Assembly: GCF_900188175.1 (NCBI RefSeq)
Contig: NZ_FZOQ01000020.1
Location: 37,445-101,444 of the forward strand
Length of the DNA stretch: 64,000 bases
Reading direction: 5' to 3'
Source of the DNA: Pontibacter ummariensis
Lineage (GTDB): Bacteria > Bacteroidota > Bacteroidia > Cytophagales > Hymenobacteraceae
Within the stretch, counting starts at the first letter, position 1. Every line of letters starts with the position of its first letter. Below the pieces are notes generated by a model. The model was given only the letters and a program-made list of their open reading frames with translations, made no database searches and was not told the DNA's origin. Shown here piece after piece: positions 60,594-64,000 of the stretch. The translations under genes were made by a program, and so were the position numbers.

Positions 60594-61973
60594 TTAAAGA
60601 ACCGCCTTTGTCAGCGTCTCCAGGTTCATGTTATTATAAGTGCCTGAGCTCATCAGCAGCAGATTCGCGTTTTGCCAGTTGTGGTGAACGAGGTGCTCCT
60701 GCAGTTCTGCTGAGTCGGTATACACTTTCAGGTCCGGGTTTTGGAAAGCTTGCTTTAACTCGTTTTCGGTAAGCATCTCCATGCGCTTGTGCTCCACCGT
60801 TTTCGGGTTGAAGTACACGATGGCCTCATCCGCTTTATGTAAGGCACCGGCGTACTGTGGCAGAAATTTTTTATTCAGGCTGCTAAAGGTGTGGAGTTCC
60901 AGCACAGCCACCAGCTTGCGCTGTGGGTACTGCCGCTTCACGGCCTCAGTCGTCGCTTTTACTTTAGAAGGGGCATGGGCAAAGTCACGGAAGATGGTGG
61001 CCTGCGCACTCTCTCCGATCTGCTCTAACCGCCTGGCGGCCCCCTTAAAGCTTTTGAGGGCTTCGTAGAAGTCGTGTGCCTTTACGCCTATCTTTTTGCA
61101 CACCTCTTTGGCCGCGCTGATGTTGCTGAGGTTGTGCTCCCCAAAAAGCGGTATCTCCACGTCGCCCTCTTTCTTGGTGTGCAGGATAGTTTTGCCGTTG
61201 CGGATACTATGCTCATGCACGCCGTACCCGATGTAAGAAATATCCGCCGGGTTGCGGGGCACGCTTACCAGCAATACCTGCTCATCGTTCTGATTATAGA
61301 TCAGCGAGCCGGCCTTCGGCGTCATCTCCGCAAAGATGCGGAACTGCTCCCGGTAGGTGTCCGGGTCCGGGAACACGTTGATGTGATCCCAGCTGATGCC
61401 GCTGATAACCCCAATATGGTGGTGGTACAGGTGGAACTTCGGAACGCGCTTCACCGGGTCAGAGAGGTACTCATCCCCTTCAATGATGATGACAGGGGCA
61501 TCATCCGAAAGCTTTACCATGCGGTCGAAGCCTTCCAGTTGTGCTCCCACAGCGTAATCGAACTTACGGTTAGTGTGCCGCAGCACGTGCATGATAATAG
61601 AGGTAATAGAGGTTTTGCCATGGCTGCCCCCAATCACGACACGCTGCTTGTCCCTGCTTTGTTCGTAAATGAACTCCGGGAAGGAGTAAACAGGAAGGTT
61701 GAGTTCCTGGGCTCGCAAGAGCTCCGGGTTATCAGGACGGGCATGCATCCCCAGTATCACGGCGTCTATGCTCGTGTCCAACTTCTCCGGGAACCAGCCT
61801 TCCTGTGCTGGCAGGAGGCCGGCAGCGGCCAGTCTGCCTTTGGCAGGTTCATAAATCTCATCGTCCGACCCGGTCACCTTCAGGCCCTTATCGTGCAGGG
61901 CCAGTGCCAGGTTGTGCATCACGCTTCCCCCGATTGCGATCAGGTGAATACGCTTAAAATCCTTCTTCTCCAT
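60594..61973 (-). CDS. mpl: UDP-N-acetylmuramate:L-Ala-gamma-D-Glu-meso-DAP ligase (Mpl-type Mur ligase)
   Basis: 459 residues. It recycles cell-wall tripeptide by joining it to UDP-MurNAc. HLIAIGGSVMHNLALAL (UDP-sugar-binding Rossmann) is followed by the ATP motif IGGSHGKTSITS (about 114-125), EGDEYLSDP, the HINVFPD region, GEHNLSNISAA and FAHAPSKVKATTEAV. The extended N-terminal domain and GSDDEIYEP favour Mpl over MurC. It is divergent from dnaB; DnaA-box-like repeats lie in the space between. Confidence 0.87.
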   Translation of the reverse strand: MEKKDFKRIHLIAIGGSVMHNLALALHDKGLKVTGSDDEIYEPAKGRLAAAGLLPAQEGWFPEKLDTSIDAVILGMHARPDNPELLRAQELNLPVYSFPEFIYEQSRDKQRVVIGGSHGKTSITSIIMHVLRHTNRKFDYAVGAQLEGFDRMVKLSDDAPVIIIEGDEYLSDPVKRVPKFHLYHHHIGVISGISWDHINVFPDPDTYREQFRIFAEMTPKAGSLIYNQNDEQVLLVSVPRNPADISYIGYGVHEHSIRNGKTILHTKKEGDVEIPLFGEHNLSNISAAKEVCKKIGVKAHDFYEALKSFKGAARRLEQIGESAQATIFRDFAHAPSKVKATTEAVKRQYPQRKLVAVLELHTFSSLNKKFLPQYAGALHKADEAIVYFNPKTVEHKRMEMLTENELKQAFQNPDLKVYTDSAELQEHLVHHNWQNANLLLMSSGTYNNMNLETLTKAVL

Positions 61974-62046
61974 AAGCCAGGCAATATGTTCTCAAGCGAG
62001 CAAAGTTAGAATTCCTCTACTAAATAAAAATAGCTATACCCTAATA

Positions 62047-62077
62047 TGTGGATACATTGTGGATATCTTGTGGATTA
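62047..62077. promoter_or_regulatory. Three DnaA-box-like 9-mers at 11-bp spacing
   Basis: TGTGGATAC (62047), TGTGGATAT (62058) and TGTGGATTA (62069) lie in direct orientation at exact 11-bp steps. Their complements GTATCCACA, ATATCCACA and TAATCCACA each differ by one base from TTATCCACA. They lie between mpl and dnaB, about 20 bp upstream of the predicted dnaB -33 element. Confidence 0.6.
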
Positions 62078-62095
62078 TTAACACCACCTTGTTAA

Positions 62096-62125
62096 TTGCT
62101 TCTGATACGGTTGCTGTTAAATTTG
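62096..62125 (+). promoter_or_regulatory. dnaB promoter
   Basis: TTG (62096-62098), 19 bp, TAAATTTG (62118-62125) fits the phylum consensus. Transcription would begin near 62130, leaving a leader of about 15 nt with GGAGG. Confidence 0.65.
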
Positions 62126-62145
62126 TGTGTATGGAGGAAATGAAA

Positions 62146-63705
62146 ATGAACGTGCGGCAAACCGGTAACCGCAACGGGTGGAACAAAAAGGCCCCTGTTG
62201 GGATGGAGCTTGGCAAAAAGCCGCCGCAGGCACTGGATTTGGAGGAGGCCGTGCTAGGCGCTCTGATGCTGGAGAAGGATGCCCTGACATCTGTGATTGA
62301 CATTCTGCGCCCGCAGAGTTTTTACAAGGAGGCGCACCAGCGTATTTTTAAAGCGATTATCTCCCTGTTCGATAAGTCGGAACCGATCGACATTCTAACT
62401 GTAACGCACGAACTGCGGGAGCAGGGTGAACTGGAATTGGCAGGAGGGGCTTATTATGTGACGCAGCTGACAACCCGCGTTAACTCCGCTGCCAACATCG
62501 AGTACCACGCCCGTATCATCACGGAGAACTCCATTAAGCGTGATCTCATCTCTATTTCCTCAGAAGTTCTCGCTAATGCTTTTGAAGACACCACAGACGT
62601 ATTCGAGCTGCTGGATAAGACGGAGGCCAAGCTGTACGAGGTATCAGAGTCCAACATCCGCAAGAACTTTGACGACATGCGCTCGCTCATGCACCAGGCG
62701 ATTAAAGAACTGGAGGAGAAGCGCAAGCAGTCGGACGGTTTAACAGGTGTGCCGAGCGGCCTGGCAGCGCTGGACCGGGTAACTTCCGGCTGGCAAAAGT
62801 CTGACCTGGTGATTCTGGCAGCCCGTCCGGCGATGGGTAAAACGGCCTTCGTACTATCCTGTATGCGGAACGCTGCGGTGGATTTCAGGAAAGGGGTAGC
62901 GATTTTCTCCCTGGAGATGTCCTCGCTGCAGCTGGTTAACCGTCTGATCTCCTCCGAAGCAGAGCTGGAGTCGGAGAAGATCAAGAAAGGCAACCTAGAG
63001 GACTATGAGTGGGCACAGCTCAACCATAAGATTTCAAAACTGACGGAGGCCCCGATCTTTATCGACGACACGCCGGGTCTTTCTATCCGTGAGCTGCGCA
63101 CCAAGTGCCGCCGCCTGAAAGCCCAGTTCGACATCCAGATGATCATCATCGACTACCTGCAGCTGATGAGCGGCAACTCGGACGGCAAGGGTGGCGGTAA
63201 CCGCGAACAGGAGATTGCCTCTATTTCCCGTGCCCTGAAAATGCTGGCCAAGGAGCTGAACGTGCCGGTAATTGCCCTGTCGCAGCTGAGCCGTGCGGTG
63301 GAGACGCGTGGGGGCGATAAGCGTCCGCAGCTGTCTGACCTTCGTGAATCCGGTTCCATCGAGCAGGATGCTGACATGGTACTCTTCCTGTACCGACCGG
63401 AGTACTACGGTATCACCGAGGATGAGATGGGCAACCCCACAGCTGGCGTAGGAGAGGTGATCATTGCCAAACACCGTAACGGATCGTTGGAGAACGTGCA
63501 GTTGAAATTTATCGGTAAGTATACTAAGTTTACAAATCTGGACAACGACTTTGGGGGTGACCCGATGGGCGGTTTCAATGCTTTGCCGAACAGCACCTTC
63601 GATACCGAAACGCCAGGCGCGATACGATTGGGTAGCCGCATGAACGACGGTGGCAGCGGGGGAGGGTTCCCTACCTCTAATTTCGATGAGGAACCACCGT
63701 TTTAG
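62146..63705 (+). CDS. dnaB: Replicative DNA helicase DnaB
   Basis: 519 residues from the ATG at 62146, chosen because the promoter puts the transcript start near 62130 and GGAGG lies 7 bases before it; ATGs at 62131 and 62140 are possible. The N-terminal DnaB domain starts at PQALDLEEAVLGALML. The RecA-like helicase has Walker A ARPAMGKTAF, Walker B IDYLQLMSG, ALSQLSRAVE, RPQLSDLRESGSIEQDAD and the arginine-finger region IAKHRNGSLENV. It unwinds DNA at the replication fork. No intein is present. It is divergent from mpl. Confidence 0.96.
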   Translation: MNVRQTGNRNGWNKKAPVGMELGKKPPQALDLEEAVLGALMLEKDALTSVIDILRPQSFYKEAHQRIFKAIISLFDKSEPIDILTVTHELREQGELELAGGAYYVTQLTTRVNSAANIEYHARIITENSIKRDLISISSEVLANAFEDTTDVFELLDKTEAKLYEVSESNIRKNFDDMRSLMHQAIKELEEKRKQSDGLTGVPSGLAALDRVTSGWQKSDLVILAARPAMGKTAFVLSCMRNAAVDFRKGVAIFSLEMSSLQLVNRLISSEAELESEKIKKGNLEDYEWAQLNHKISKLTEAPIFIDDTPGLSIRELRTKCRRLKAQFDIQMIIIDYLQLMSGNSDGKGGGNREQEIASISRALKMLAKELNVPVIALSQLSRAVETRGGDKRPQLSDLRESGSIEQDADMVLFLYRPEYYGITEDEMGNPTAGVGEVIIAKHRNGSLENVQLKFIGKYTKFTNLDNDFGGDPMGGFNALPNSTFDTETPGAIRLGSRMNDGGSGGGFPTSNFDEEPPF

Positions 63706-63727
63706 CGAAACACAGTTAACAGCCATA

Positions 63728-63784
63728 AAGAAAAGCCAAAGGAGGATTAGCCGCTGCGCCACAAGCCAGTGGCTTTTCTTATTT
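63728..63784 (+). terminator. Terminator after dnaB
   Basis: 11-bp stem AAGAAAAGCCA/TGGCTTTTCTT with a 31-nt loop, followed by ATTTTA. It begins 22 bp past the stop. Confidence 0.6.
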
Positions 63785-63856
63785 TAAAGATAGCCGCGAA
63801 AAAAGATGCTATTTTACTCTCCTGTTTTACAATACCCCCCCTACCCCTCCTTGGAC

Positions 63857-64000
63857 CTAATCTTGTAGGGAAAAGTTTGTATTATTTTGTTGCGTTTCAA
63901 AGAGTCTCCATCCTTCTACCATATTTTGTAGTTTAACCAGTGCTTCTCCCAAGAGCTTTGCTCCCGGCAGTGGCTGTTTCTTTGTTTTCTGGAAGCCTGC
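63857..64000 (-). CDS. C-terminal end of an unidentified ORF, 5' end outside window
   Basis: On the minus strand a frame is open from the window edge to a TAG at 63857-63859, giving 47 residues with KTKKQPLPGAKLLGEALVKL followed by QNMVEGWRLFETQQNN. The mix of Lys, Gln, Leu and a central Pro-Gly is protein-like, and the KK-PLPG--L pattern with a following VEG resembles C-termini of some DDE transposases. It is too short to be sure, and chance is possible. Confidence 0.3.
   Translation of the reverse strand, partial: AGFQKTKKQPLPGAKLLGEALVKLQNMVEGWRLFETQQNNTNFSLQD

Noticed and set aside
61074..62009. 311-codon plus-strand ORF opposite mpl
   Set aside because: Antisense to a Mur ligase with conserved motifs; no domain of its own.

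Overview
The window looks like chromosomal DNA of a member of the Bacteroidota, most probably a Cytophagales/Hymenobacteraceae (Pontibacter-like) bacterium. This rests on Bacteroidota-type gene families (lipoprotein TamL beside TamB, DUF5687 exporter membrane protein with its ATPase, a giant multi-PAS hybrid histidine kinase, split transketolase), on promoters of the TTTG-N19-TAnnTTTG type in front of tRNA genes and dnaB, and on weak use of Shine-Dalgarno sequences. Species assignment is inference; no rRNA is present. The DNA is almost entirely core chromosome. No CRISPR array, intact prophage, intact insertion sequence or secondary-metabolite cluster was seen. The only accessory-looking piece is the AT-rich HNH-nuclease fragment at the extreme left, next to a tRNA-Leu gene.

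Layout. 1-730: C-terminal part of an HNH (GmrSD/DUF262-like) protein, terminators, tRNA-Leu(CAA). 742-9150: hscB, a tiny lipoprotein, a minus-strand catalase - hemA - ankyrin-protein cluster, a monooxygenase-like protein, a SAM hydrolase divergent from phoH, and a GNAT enzyme. 9151-16500: comEC, thiL, rlmD, an SDR oxidoreductase and an SH3/TPR-like membrane protein. 16546-20167: two identical tRNA-Lys(TTT) genes, a DUF4403-like protein, an ABC exporter pair and tRNA-Leu(GAG). 20473-28700: a tightly packed five-gene minus-strand operon (giant hybrid kinase, response regulator, 91-residue protein, MBL hydrolase, NFACT/RqcH-like protein). 29037-38653: miaA, the TamL-TamB envelope pair and pfkA. 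38990-49701: TerB-like protein, SLC13 permease, class III aminotransferase, Dph6-like ATPase, MBL protein, small unknowns, pepE and a DUF885 lipoprotein. 49816-54685: Spy-like protein / anti-sigma candidate / ECF sigma operon, then the two transketolase subunits with a von Willebrand A gene between them. 54893-64000: bcp, an M23 peptidase, an FAH-family enzyme, an M48 lipoprotein, a Cys-rich lipoprotein, an exonuclease, mpl divergent from dnaB, and the end of an unidentified minus-strand ORF.

Functional themes are envelope assembly and remodelling (TamL/TamB, M23, M48, Mpl, Spy-like protein), oxidative stress (exported catalase, heme synthesis, ankyrin protein, Bcp), and translation (four tRNAs, miaA, rlmD, NFACT). 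The observations most worth following are: three DnaA-box-like 9-mers spaced exactly 11 bp apart in the dnaB/mpl intergenic region; two tandem 21-bp palindromic operator-like units upstream of the SLC13 permease; a tamB reading frame whose membrane anchor has no canonical start codon; a nested-stem candidate RNA after pepE; and the kinase-to-NFACT operon. I did not find a clearly new multi-gene defence or biosynthetic system.
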